Source of the DNA: Murimonas intestini
GTDB lineage: Bacteria > Bacillota > Clostridia > Lachnospirales > Lachnospiraceae
Length of the DNA stretch: 64,000 nt
Reading direction: 5' to 3'
Assembly: GCA_003148945.1 (NCBI GenBank)
Contig: QGGY01000018.1
Span: 58,437-122,436 of the forward strand
Below the pieces are notes generated by a model. That model was not told where the DNA came from. It worked only from the letters and a program-made list of their open reading frames with translations, and did not search any database. A program made the translations under genes and the position numbers. Position 1 is the first letter of the stretch, and every line of letters starts with the position of its first letter. Below, one piece after another: positions 9,100-16,752 of this stretch.

Positions 9100-9570
9100 A
9101 TGATAATTGCAGTAACTTATAAGGATGGAGAAGTGTTCCAGCATTTTGGACACTCAGAACAATTTAAGATCTATGAGACAGAAGGAAGCGAGATCGTATC
9201 GGGAAAAGTAGTTGATACAAACGGCAGCGGCCATGGCGCTCTGGCAGGTTTTTTAAAAGAGCATCACGTGGAAGCTCTGATCTGCGGGGGAATCGGCGGC
9301 GGAGCCAGGAATGCCCTTGCTGACGCAGGAATCAGTCTGTATCCCGGAGCATCAGGGAATGCGGATGAACAAGTTAAAGCATTGCTGTCTGATACGCTTA
9401 ATTATAATCCGGACACTGTGTGTAGCCACCATCACGGCCACGGGGAAGGTCATGACTGCGGCAGCCACGGCCATGGCGAGGGGCATAGCTGCGGAAGTCA
9501 TGACCATGGTGAAGGGCACAGCTGCGGAGGCCATGATCATGGTGAAGGCCATAGCTGCGGAGGCCATTAA
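9100..9570 (+). CDS. NifX/NifB-like protein with His/Cys-rich repeat tail
   Basis: A 156-aa protein. Residues 1-105 match the dinitrogenase iron-molybdenum cofactor biosynthesis fold (NifX, NifB C-terminus), with FGHSEQF and ICGGIGGGARNAL motifs. The tail (about 114-156) is four copies of an 11-residue unit HGEGHxCGxHx, an obvious metal-chelating segment. No nitrogenase genes are present, so this is one of the free-standing family members, which are thought to carry Fe-S or other metal clusters. It sits next to yaaA, consistent with metal handling. Confidence 0.88.
   Translation: MIIAVTYKDGEVFQHFGHSEQFKIYETEGSEIVSGKVVDTNGSGHGALAGFLKEHHVEALICGGIGGGARNALADAGISLYPGASGNADEQVKALLSDTLNYNPDTVCSHHHGHGEGHDCGSHGHGEGHSCGSHDHGEGHSCGGHDHGEGHSCGGH
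9439..9567 (+). repeat. 33-bp coding tandem repeat, about four units
   Basis: In-frame units at 9439-9471, 9472-9504, 9505-9537 and 9538-9567 each encode an HGEGHxCGxHx unit, the last one shortened. Differences are mostly at synonymous sites and in one or two residues, suggesting recent expansion by slippage or recombination. Confidence 0.9.
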
Positions 9571-9615
9571 CAGGGTTCAGGCAGGAGAATGAACGAGGAA
9601 AGGACTTAGGAGTGC

Positions 9616-10137
9616 ATGGAACAGGGAACATTGACAGATGTCATAAAAGACCAGACCATCAGGGCGCTGTGGGAAGTTAAAAATGTGACAGACTGTGTCC
9701 CTGACAGATACTGGAACAGGGAGTACTGTGATATGCCGGTATGGAAACATATTTACCATATGCTCCATTCCCTGGATCTGTGGTTTATAAACCCAAGGGA
9801 TCCACAGTTTGCGGAGCCGGAATTTCATGAGAAGGATCTGAATAATCTGGATGTGGTTTCATCTAAAGCACTTACCCGTGCTGAGATCAACAGCTATATG
9901 GAAAAGACTGAGGATAAGATCAGAAAATACTTAGATGAACTGAGTGATGAAGCACTGTCGGAGAAGCCTGAGAGCTGTGAGTACACTAAATTTACTCTTA
10001 TATTGGCCCAGTACCGCCATCTGCATACCCATATGGGAATGATAATGGGATTTATCATTGAGGGTACAGGTCTTTGGCCGAGAATTATCGGGCTGGAAGG
10101 TGAGATACCTGCAGGAGATTATGAGAAATACCTGTAA
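9616..10137 (+). CDS. DinB-superfamily protein
   Basis: A 173-aa predicted four-helix-bundle protein of the DinB/YfiT superfamily. Candidate metal ligands are the HMLHSLD histidines near residues 50-53 and HLHTHMG near residues 138-142. Members include thiol-dependent S-transferases acting with mycothiol, bacillithiol or glutathione, but many have no known reaction, so none is assigned here. It is the last gene of the co-directional run that starts at 7020 and is followed by a terminator. Confidence 0.78.
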   Translation: MEQGTLTDVIKDQTIRALWEVKNVTDCVPDRYWNREYCDMPVWKHIYHMLHSLDLWFINPRDPQFAEPEFHEKDLNNLDVVSSKALTRAEINSYMEKTEDKIRKYLDELSDEALSEKPESCEYTKFTLILAQYRHLHTHMGMIMGFIIEGTGLWPRIIGLEGEIPAGDYEKYL

Positions 10138-10151
10138 TCATATCATTATAG

Positions 10152-10203
10152 AGATGCCGTTTTCACGGAGGCTTCAGACCTCCGGAAAACGGCATCTGCT
10201 TTT
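10152..10203. terminator. Bidirectional terminator
   Basis: AGATGCCGTTTTC (10152-10164) pairs with GAAAACGGCATCT (10185-10197), with an inner GGAGG/CCTCC pairing; TTTT follows at 10200. It separates the DinB-like gene from the convergent CapA-like gene. Confidence 0.85.
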
Positions 10204-10210
10204 ATGAGTG

Positions 10211-11392
10211 TTAAAGGCCCTGGCTGCGTTCTTCTATTTTATCCAGGATCCTCTGGGCGTCATCTCCCTGCGCAGGCGTGGGCTGGTAATTATTGTAGTA
10301 GTATTCTGATGATACACTGCAGGGGATGATATTGATGTTGTCGTCGGAAGATACCTCGCTTCCATTCACCGTGAACGTCTGCTGGAATATAATAGTATCC
10401 ATATCTGTAGGGTTTGTGTTCCCGCCAAAGCAGAAGTTGCCAAGGCTGTAGGCGATGTATTTTCCTTTATATTTCTCTATCCCCTGCAGGACATGTGGGT
10501 GATGTCCTGCCACAAGGTCAGCGCCATTGTCAATAGCGATGTGGGCCAGTGACTTCTGAGTGTCGTCCGGTACAGTCTCCAGCTCATTTCCCCAGTGGAA
10601 GACTGTAATGATGATCTGTGCCCCTTCGGACTTTACCTTTGCGATATTATCTAACAGCTGCTGCTCCCTTGCCATGTGGTCATCCAGCTCATAGATGCCT
10701 ACCAGACCCACCTTGATACCTTTGACATCCATAACAGCAGTCTCATCATATCCAAAGGTGGTGATGCCGGCTCCCCTTGCTGCCTCCAGAGTATCTGTAA
10801 AGCTCTGCTCACCGTAATCGTGGCTGTGGTTATTTGCCACGGTGGCAGCCTCCACATAGCTGCCGGAGAGGATATTGATAAACTCCGGGTCGCCCCTGAA
10901 GGCAAATAGCTTGTCCTCCCTTGTGACAGAGGTAGTCAGCGTGCCCTCCAGATTGACTATCGTCAGGTCATCCTGCCGAAAGATTTCCCGTACATTCTGA
11001 AGAAAATAATCTGCTCCCTGAGTGAGATAGTAGGCATTTAAGCTTGTATCCCAGCCAAAGTTTTCATCTGTCCCCAGTGTGCAGTCACCTGTAAGGCTGA
11101 CAGTTATCTGGACAGGTGCCCGGGGGGCTTCTGTCTGGGAAAGGGCCAGGTCAGAAGAGCTGCCGTCTTCGGTGCCCCCATTGCCGTCCTGCGTCTCTTT
11201 TGCTTTTGCAAGATTATCGGCCTCTGCATCCGCCAGCTCTGCAAAGGACGGTATCGCGGCAGGTTTCAGGCTCATGTGGCACCAGACTCCTAAGGAGAGC
11301 AGCACTACAATACCTGCAGCCGCAGCTGCGGCCTGGAGCTTTGCTTTTTTATGTAAACGTATTTTTTCATTGATTTTTCTTAAGTCAGCCAT
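10211..11392 (-). CDS. CapA-family (PGA_cap) membrane-anchored protein
   Basis: A 393-aa protein with a basic N-terminus, one transmembrane anchor (about residues 20-40) and an extracellular calcineurin-like domain of the CapA/poly-gamma-glutamate type. Motifs in order are TGDCTLG, NLEGTLT, ANNHSHDYG, FHWGNE and GHHPHVLQG, all typical of the metal-binding CapA fold. CapA participates in poly-gamma-glutamate synthesis or export, but capB and capC are absent, so this is a stand-alone relative of uncertain role. The ATG at 11392 was chosen because GGGGGAG precedes it; an upstream ATG at 11422 lacks a site. Confidence 0.88.
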   Translation of the reverse strand: MADLRKINEKIRLHKKAKLQAAAAAAGIVVLLSLGVWCHMSLKPAAIPSFAELADAEADNLAKAKETQDGNGGTEDGSSSDLALSQTEAPRAPVQITVSLTGDCTLGTDENFGWDTSLNAYYLTQGADYFLQNVREIFRQDDLTIVNLEGTLTTSVTREDKLFAFRGDPEFINILSGSYVEAATVANNHSHDYGEQSFTDTLEAARGAGITTFGYDETAVMDVKGIKVGLVGIYELDDHMAREQQLLDNIAKVKSEGAQIIITVFHWGNELETVPDDTQKSLAHIAIDNGADLVAGHHPHVLQGIEKYKGKYIAYSLGNFCFGGNTNPTDMDTIIFQQTFTVNGSEVSSDDNINIIPCSVSSEYYYNNYQPTPAQGDDAQRILDKIEERSQGL

Positions 11393-11447
11393 TTTCTCCC
11401 CCCGCTCTTTCCAGCGATGCATATATAAGACAGTTAGGTATAGGATT

Positions 11448-11476
11448 ATTATACAGTTTTGGGGTAATTATGTAAA
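11448..11476 (-). promoter_or_regulatory. Promoter of the capA-like gene
   Basis: Minus-strand -35 TTTACA (11476-11471), 17-base spacer, -10 TATAAT (11453-11448). Confidence 0.7.
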
Positions 11477-11508
11477 TAAAAAGGTGGCTGCGAAACAGAG
11501 TTTGTTAC

Positions 11509-11537
11509 TTGCATGAGGGCCTGGAATCGGGTACAAT
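11509..11537 (+). promoter_or_regulatory. Promoter of the DUF2804 gene
   Basis: A -35 TTGCAT (11509-11514), 17-base spacer and -10 TACAAT (11532-11537). It contains the upstream in-frame ATG at 11513, which therefore cannot be the translation start, and so supports the start at 11564. Confidence 0.7.
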
Positions 11538-11563
11538 GGGATAATAAGAGAAGGGGTGGTTGC

Positions 11564-12586
11564 ATGAGGAATCATGAAGTGACAAAGGTCCAGCAGCTTT
11601 TGAAATACGACGGGAGCCTGAGGGAGCCTGGATGGTCCAGGCAGATGTACCAGATCTATGACAGGAGCAAAATCAAAGCCCCTGCATTTAAGATTAAAGA
11701 GTGGGATTATTATGCAGTAGTGGGCAATGAGATCGCCGTGGCATTCACAATCTCTGACGATGGATATATTGGCCTTGAGTCGGTCAGCCTCATTGATCTG
11801 AAACGGGCCTGGGAGCATACGGAAACAGTTTTGAAACCATTTCCCATGGGAAAGCTGGGCATGCCCCCAAGCAGCAAAGAGGGGGATGTATCCTATAAAG
11901 ACAGAAGGCTTCAGATGGAATTTCAGGTGAGGCCCGGCAAAAGGCGTATTAAATGCAGCTTTAAGCATTTTTGTGATAAAAAGGATCTGTACTGTGATAT
12001 CATACTGGAACAGCCGCCCATGGATACTATGGTAATAGCCACTCCATGGAAAGAAAATAAGAAAGCGTTCTATTACAATCAGAAGATCAATTGCATGAGG
12101 GCAAAAGGAATTGTCAGATTTGGGGGCAAAGAGTATCAATTCAGCCCGGAAACGGACTTTGGGACCCTGGACTGGGGAAGAGGGGTATGGACATACAGCA
12201 ATACATGGTACTGGTCTTCAGGCAATGGGATAGTGGACGGGAGGCCGTTTGGATTTAATCTGGGGTATGGATTCGGGGATACAAGCGCTGCCAGTGAAAA
12301 TATCATATTTTATGAAGGAAAGGGACACAAGCTGGCTGATGTGCAGTTTCACATTCCCAGGGACAGCTATCTGAGGAAATGGAAGATCACATCCAGCGAT
12401 GGCAGGTTCGAGATGGAGTTCTCTCCAATTATAGACAGGGCGGCGAATCTGTCAGCTGTAATTGTGGAATCTGACCAGCATCAGGTTTTTGGCCGTATGA
12501 GCGGAAGAGCGGTCCTGGATGACAAGAGGGTACTGGAGATCAGAGATCTTGTGTGTTTTGCGGAGAAAGTCCACAACAGGTATTAA
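11564..12586 (+). CDS. DUF2804 family protein
   Basis: A 340-aa protein matching the DUF2804 family, whose function is unknown. Visible family traits are the N-terminal EPGWSRQ segment, the central LDWGRGVWTYSNTWYWSSG motif rich in Trp (about residues 203-221) and GFNLGYGFGD shortly after. No signal peptide or membrane segment is seen. The fold is probably related to lipocalin-like or tocopherol-cyclase-like beta barrels. The start is set by AAGGGGTGG upstream and by the promoter that overlaps the alternative start. The agrB gene follows 14 bases later on the same strand. Confidence 0.85.
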   Translation: MRNHEVTKVQQLLKYDGSLREPGWSRQMYQIYDRSKIKAPAFKIKEWDYYAVVGNEIAVAFTISDDGYIGLESVSLIDLKRAWEHTETVLKPFPMGKLGMPPSSKEGDVSYKDRRLQMEFQVRPGKRRIKCSFKHFCDKKDLYCDIILEQPPMDTMVIATPWKENKKAFYYNQKINCMRAKGIVRFGGKEYQFSPETDFGTLDWGRGVWTYSNTWYWSSGNGIVDGRPFGFNLGYGFGDTSAASENIIFYEGKGHKLADVQFHIPRDSYLRKWKITSSDGRFEMEFSPIIDRAANLSAVIVESDQHQVFGRMSGRAVLDDKRVLEIRDLVCFAEKVHNRY

Positions 12587-12600
12587 AGGTGAACTACTAA

Positions 12601-13200
12601 ATGGAAAGATTTTTAACAGACAAAATATTAAACTGGTGTATAAGGATTTCTCCCATGCCGGAGTCACAGAAAACGATTGTGAGGTACGGGATAGAGCTGT
12701 TTCTTGATAATATACTGAAGACTACCCTGATAGTGGCGGCAGGATTTCTTATTGGCCAGGGACCGCAGACGATCCTGGTTCTGATAGCTTTTTCGGGGCT
12801 GAGATCAAAAGCCGGGGGCTTCCACATGCAGACCAGCCTGGGCTGTACAGGAGCAATGCTCACTGTGTGGGTTTTATCACTGGCAGCAGGCAGGTGGCTC
12901 TCTGTTCCGGAAGCTGTGCTGTGGTCAGGCTTTGGGGCTGCAGTTATCCTGCTGCTGCTGTTTGCGCCGGCTGAGACTAAGAAGCACAGGTTCATGAGTG
13001 CACAGCAGAAGAAAAAAAATAAAAGAGCCGCGCTTGCAATTGCATGTGTATTGTATCTGGGTGCCATGTTCCTGCTGAAAGGAAATGCAAGGATGCTCAT
13101 TATCCTGCCTGTATGGCTGGAGGTGCTCAGCATGCTGCCGTGTGCAGAGTTTCCGTTGGGGAAGGATGGCAGGAATAAAAGAGAAAAGATATTTGGCTGA
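12601..13200 (+). CDS. agrB: AgrB-like peptide-processing membrane protease
   Basis: A 199-aa integral membrane protein of the AgrB family, with about five or six hydrophobic segments. The family hallmark RSKAGGFH is present, and His75 and Cys82 have the same seven-residue spacing as the catalytic pair of Staphylococcus AgrB. AgrB cleaves and cyclises the AgrD propeptide to make the autoinducing peptide. No AgrD-like short gene and no agrC/agrA pair is seen beside it, so this is an orphan copy or works with a distant precursor. Neighbours are DUF2804 and nth, both unrelated in function. Confidence 0.88.
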   Translation: MERFLTDKILNWCIRISPMPESQKTIVRYGIELFLDNILKTTLIVAAGFLIGQGPQTILVLIAFSGLRSKAGGFHMQTSLGCTGAMLTVWVLSLAAGRWLSVPEAVLWSGFGAAVILLLLFAPAETKKHRFMSAQQKKKNKRAALAIACVLYLGAMFLLKGNARMLIILPVWLEVLSMLPCAEFPLGKDGRNKREKIFG

Positions 13201-13217
13201 GAGACAGGAGAATATAA

Positions 13218-13862
13218 ATGACAAAGGAAGAATTGGCAAAAGAAGTAATAGACAGGTTAAAGAAGGAATATCCCGATGCAGGTTGTACGCTGGACTATAA
13301 TCAGGCCTGGAAGCTGCTTGTCAGTGTTCGGCTGGCAGCGCAGTGCACAGATGCGAGGGTTAATGTGGTTGTCGAGGAGCTGTATGAAAAATATCCGGAC
13401 GTGGATGCGCTGGCAGAGGCAGACCCGGAGGATATAGAAAGTATTGTCAGGCCGTGCGGACTGGGAAAGAGCAAGGCAAGAGATATCAGCGCATGCATGA
13501 AGATACTCAAAGATGAATACGGAGGTAAGGTACCGGACGATTTTGATGCCTTGTTAAAGCTTCCGGGGGTGGGAAGGAAAAGCGCCAACCTGATCATGGG
13601 GGATGTCTTTGGAAAGCCCGCGATTGTTACGGATACGCACTGTATCCGTCTTGTTAACAGGATCGGCCTGGTAAACGGGATAAAAGAACCTAAAAAGGTA
13701 GAGATGGAACTGTGGAAAATCATTCCCCCGGAGGAAGGCAGTGACTTCTGCCACCGCCTTGTATATCATGGCCGGGAGGTGTGTACAGCACGCACAAAGC
13801 CATATTGTGACAAATGCTGTCTGGCGGATATTTGTGCTAAGGCGGGTGTAGAAGCTGTATAA
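13218..13862 (+). CDS. nth: Endonuclease III
   Basis: A 214-aa DNA glycosylase/AP lyase for base excision repair of oxidised pyrimidines. The helix-hairpin-helix LPGVGRKSA carries the catalytic Lys, and the catalytic Asp lies in VTDTH shortly after. The C-terminal iron-sulfur loop has four Cys; the first gap (CTARTKPYC) is seven residues rather than the six of E. coli Nth, and the remaining gaps fit (two, then five). It starts 17 bases after agrB and is probably co-transcribed with it. Confidence 0.95.
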   Translation: MTKEELAKEVIDRLKKEYPDAGCTLDYNQAWKLLVSVRLAAQCTDARVNVVVEELYEKYPDVDALAEADPEDIESIVRPCGLGKSKARDISACMKILKDEYGGKVPDDFDALLKLPGVGRKSANLIMGDVFGKPAIVTDTHCIRLVNRIGLVNGIKEPKKVEMELWKIIPPEEGSDFCHRLVYHGREVCTARTKPYCDKCCLADICAKAGVEAV

Positions 13863-13942
13863 GCCATAAAGGTGGCTCCAGATACTATTCAATATGGTCT
13901 TGCATTTAGTACAGTTAAAAAATATATATTGCAGCTGATAGT

Positions 13943-13989
13943 AAAAGGGCTATTTTACAAATATTAATTTAGTAAAGCAGCCCTTTTTA
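13943..13989 (+). terminator. Terminator after nth
   Basis: AAAAGGGC (13943-13950) pairs with GCCCTTTT (13980-13987), with an inner TTTAC/GTAAA pairing, and ends in a short T run. Confidence 0.75.
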
Positions 13990-14114
13990 TATAAATATCT
14001 GGGGCTCACCAAAAGTTATACTTATATAGGCCGCATGATTTTGATTAGCAGTGATATTTCTTAAAAGTTATAGTAAGATAATAAGCAAGATAATAAGCAA
14101 GATGAGGTGAGGTA

Positions 14115-14472
14115 GTGGAAGAATATAAGCCGCCATATTCAATAACAGGTAACAATTGCAGATTGTCATGTAAATGGCAATTCAAATGTTTTTATTGAAT
14201 TTATGCTGAAACAAATTGACGCTGTTATAGATGAAATTGTTACCCAGGTTCGCAGGCCGGATGATACTTTATCTGAATATGTAAAGAAGCTGCTTAATGC
14301 AATGGATTTTGAAGTTCCATATAGCGCAGCTGCAATTATGCAGAGACTGGGAATTAAATCCAGAGAAACTTTACGAAAAAATTATCTTGATCCAGCATTA
14401 AAGATGGGGCTTGTAATCCGCACAATTCCGGACAAACCCAACAGTAAGAATCAAAGATATATTAAGAAGTAG
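14115..14472 (+). pseudogene. Fic-family gene, internally deleted
   Basis: A GTG at 14115 with GAGGTGAGG upstream starts MEEYKPPYSITG, the usual opening of Fic-domain proteins with a winged-helix tail. After about 12 codons the frame jumps: from 14152 a different frame reads TIADCHVNGNSNVFIEF and runs through a typical Fic C-terminal winged-helix region to the stop at 14472. The whole catalytic core with the HxFxDGNGR motif, normally some 200 residues, is missing. The gene is therefore a deletion relic and cannot carry out AMPylation. The last 89 codons could still be translated from an ATG at 14203, but nothing suggests a role. Confidence 0.8.
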
Positions 14473-14492
14473 GCAATACCTGCCGTAATGCC

Positions 14493-14870
14493 AGTGCATA
14501 CTTTGGGCTCATATCTGATATTTCCCATCACCTTGCCCAAACCCTGTCGGGAGGTATACCATCTGGCTAAGGAGAAAGAAATCTCTATTGTTCTGGAGGA
14601 ATTTGAGGACATAAAAGTCTTGCAGAACCGCAGATAGACCAGGGAGGTCCTTGTGAATATCCTGGAAAATGCCCTGAAATATTCTCCATTCCGCTCCAAG
14701 ATCCAGATATCAGTAAAATGCCAGGTCAGTTACGTCCAAATCTCCTTCCGTGACCAGGGAGTGGGCTTTACCTTGCCAGGCTGATATTGCTGAAGGAGAG
14801 CGGGAGCATTACGGCAGAATCTGAGGCGGCGGCTGGGAGCGTTTTTAATGTGTTTTTGAAGATGGTGTAG
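14493..14870 (+). pseudogene. Histidine kinase remnant
   Basis: Scattered pieces of a sensor kinase can be read in different frames: an H-box-like stretch SDISHHL near 14511-14531, then REVLVNILENALKYSP (N box, about 14641-14690), FRDQGVGF (G1 box), and a terminal SVFNVFLKMV ending at the TAG at 14868-14870. An in-frame TAG near 14635 and at least two frame breaks show it is dead. It lies between the Fic relic and an intact kinase on the other strand. The pieces do not look like a duplicate of that intact kinase. Confidence 0.72.
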
Positions 14871-14897
14871 GTGTGGTGCAGTATTGCAGGCGATTAT

Positions 14898-15941
14898 TCA
14901 GGCCGAAGGAAATGCCAGAATAAATTCATTGCCCTGCCCCTTTATGCTGTTTACACGGACGAAGCCGCTGCACAAAGTACAGACATGCTGGACAAGGCTC
15001 AGTCCAATTCCATAGCCGTCCTTGTTTAACTTTCTGATCTGATACCCGTGTTCAAATATCAGTTCCGCCTCATCCTCACTCATCCCCATGCCGTGATCCC
15101 GGACATGGAGCAATACGCTGCCATGCTGCTGCTCCAGGGTTACCTCCACCGGGTTTCCGCCTCCGTATTTGACGGCGTTATCCAGCAGATTGTCAACAGC
15201 CCGGCGCAGCCATTGCTCTTTCCCTAAAATCTCATAGGTACTATCCTCATCAAATTGAAAAGTCAGGTCAGGATAAACGCTTTGGTATGCATCACATTCC
15301 TGAGCTGCGATCATTGCCAGATCTACTATTTCACGGCTGGCGTCCCGATGTGAGGATATAGTCAGAATATCATCCACAGACTTGGCCAGCTTTTCAATGT
15401 CCCGGATGAGCAGCGGATCGGAGGTCTCATTGAGCCGGGCCTTTATGAGCATGATAAGATTTTTTTGCTCGTGGGCGATGAAAGAATGAAGCCGCTGCTG
15501 GTCTTTCTCGTATGCGGAAAGCCGTGCATGTATGCTTTGATATTCCGCCTTTAAATCAGTTTCCCGGATATACTCTGGCTCATCTTCAGACAGATCCTGC
15601 AGATCGCTGGCGATGATCCTGTTATGCCTGCGCTCCAGAGCGCGGATGCCAAGCAGAAGTGAACAGGAAGATAAAAGAACAAGCATACAAACAGCAGTGA
15701 TCAGCAAGGGCAGATAACGGAAAAAAGCGGAGCGAAAATAATCGTGGAGCTCTGTGGAGGTAATAGAACCATCCAGAACTATCTGTCCGTTTTGCGGAGT
15801 AAAAAACAGCGTTTCAGGCAGCATGCTGGTGTCCGCACCGGAATTGCGCACGAACAGATAAAAGCATACAACAATGCTCAGACTAAGCAGGATAGTATAT
15901 CCGGCAATCAAAAACCAGGTTTGCTTTTTCACTTCAGACAC
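14898..15941 (-). CDS. Sensor histidine kinase
   Basis: A 347-aa membrane kinase with two transmembrane segments (about residues 10-30 and 76-98) enclosing a small extracellular region of about 45 residues. The cytoplasmic part has a dimerisation helix with candidate phospho-acceptor His157 (AHEQKN) and an ATPase domain with N box (NLLDNAVKYG), G1 (DHGMGMS) and G2 (GYGIGLSL). Its start overlaps the end of the response-regulator gene by 13 bases. The pair is divergent from the ABC exporter at 16753 and most likely regulates it, as BceS-like and related kinases do. Confidence 0.93.
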   Translation of the reverse strand: MSEVKKQTWFLIAGYTILLSLSIVVCFYLFVRNSGADTSMLPETLFFTPQNGQIVLDGSITSTELHDYFRSAFFRYLPLLITAVCMLVLLSSCSLLLGIRALERRHNRIIASDLQDLSEDEPEYIRETDLKAEYQSIHARLSAYEKDQQRLHSFIAHEQKNLIMLIKARLNETSDPLLIRDIEKLAKSVDDILTISSHRDASREIVDLAMIAAQECDAYQSVYPDLTFQFDEDSTYEILGKEQWLRRAVDNLLDNAVKYGGGNPVEVTLEQQHGSVLLHVRDHGMGMSEDEAELIFEHGYQIRKLNKDGYGIGLSLVQHVCTLCSGFVRVNSIKGQGNEFILAFPSA

Positions 15942-16606
15942 AGGTAATACCCCTTTCCCTTTTCGTTGCGCAGAATCGGCGCCTCTCCTATTTTGAGCTT
16001 CTTCTTGATATTAGCCATGTGAACACGGATGACCCCGGAAAAGGGATCAAAGTTCTCGTCGTAGACATGTTCTGCCAGTTCCTCATTGGAGACGATCCGT
16101 GGATGACAGCTTGCCAGATATTCCAAAATATCGAATTCTTTAACTGAGAGAGGAATCTCGCGTCCGTCCAGAGTTACCCGTCGGGTGGCCGGATCGACAG
16201 AAAGATCTCCGACTATAATGACAGGATTTGCCCGCCCCCGGAACCTTCGGATCACTGCCTGGATACGGGCGTCCAGCTCTGTAAATTCAAAGGGTTTTGT
16301 GATATAGTCATCGCTGCCCAGCTGAAGGCCCCTGACCCGCTGCTCAAGTTCGCCCCTGGCTGTTACGATCAGCACTGGTGCAGAGATCCCCCGGCTCCGC
16401 CAGTCCTCCAGCAGTTCAAAGCCATCTCTGTCCGGTAGATTCAGATCCAGCAGGATCGCATCATAATCATTATCAGAAGCCTTCAGATCTCCGTTTTCTC
16501 CATCATAGGCCACATCACATACGTATCCACAGCCGGACAGCTTCTCTTTCATCAGCTCTGCCAGTTCTGAATTGTCTTCAATTACCAATAAACGCACCAC
16601 GATCAC
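15929..16606 (-). CDS. OmpR-family response regulator
   Basis: A 225-aa two-domain regulator: receiver domain (residues 1-120) with phospho-acceptor Asp54 in LLDLNLP, conserved Thr and Lys (VTA, KPF), and a C-terminal winged-helix DNA-binding domain with SVKEFDILEYLA and GVIRVHMANIKKKL. The listed start is GTG at 16606; a GTG three codons later (16597) is better spaced from AGGTG and may be the true start. The same promoter sequence element lies in front of this gene and of the divergent exporter, so the regulator probably controls both. Confidence 0.93.
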   Translation of the reverse strand: MIVVRLLVIEDNSELAELMKEKLSGCGYVCDVAYDGENGDLKASDNDYDAILLDLNLPDRDGFELLEDWRSRGISAPVLIVTARGELEQRVRGLQLGSDDYITKPFEFTELDARIQAVIRRFRGRANPVIIVGDLSVDPATRRVTLDGREIPLSVKEFDILEYLASCHPRIVSNEELAEHVYDENFDPFSGVIRVHMANIKKKLKIGEAPILRNEKGKGYYLCLK

Positions 16607-16632
16607 CTGCCATTATAAATTTTTATTCCTAT

Positions 16633-16734
16633 AATATATCACAGGCAGTGTTAATTCTAAAGAAAAACATTCCAACAAATTCCATCAAAAAAAGTCCGGT
16701 CTTGCCGCAGAATTAACATTCCCTGTGGTATACT
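16633..16734. promoter_or_regulatory. Divergent promoters sharing one regulatory box
   Basis: AGAATTAACA occurs at 16709-16718 on the plus strand and at 16658-16649 on the minus strand. Similarity continues through CCTGTG to the -10 elements (TATACT at 16729-16734; TATATT at 16638-16633), 22 of 26 positions matching. The box occupies the -35 region on both sides and neither side has a consensus -35, the pattern expected for promoters activated by an OmpR-type regulator. Binding by the adjacent regulator is inferred. Confidence 0.6.
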
Positions 16735-16752
16735 GGGGAAAATTTAAAAGAA

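Noticed and set aside
9439..9567. A CRISPR array
   Set aside because: Units are contiguous, in frame, 33 bases long and have no spacers; they encode a His/Cys-rich protein tail.
11513..11563. A longer N-terminus for the DUF2804 protein
   Set aside because: The upstream ATG sits inside the -35 element of a good promoter, and a ribosome site precedes the ATG at 11564.
12586..13218. An agrD gene beside agrB
   Set aside because: The 14- and 17-base gaps cannot hold one, and overlapping short frames show no AgrD-like amphipathic helix, Cys and acidic tail.
13085..13300. A small Cys-rich peptide gene spanning the agrB/nth junction
   Set aside because: It is an out-of-frame reading of agrB and nth with no ribosome site, and both overlapping genes are well supported.
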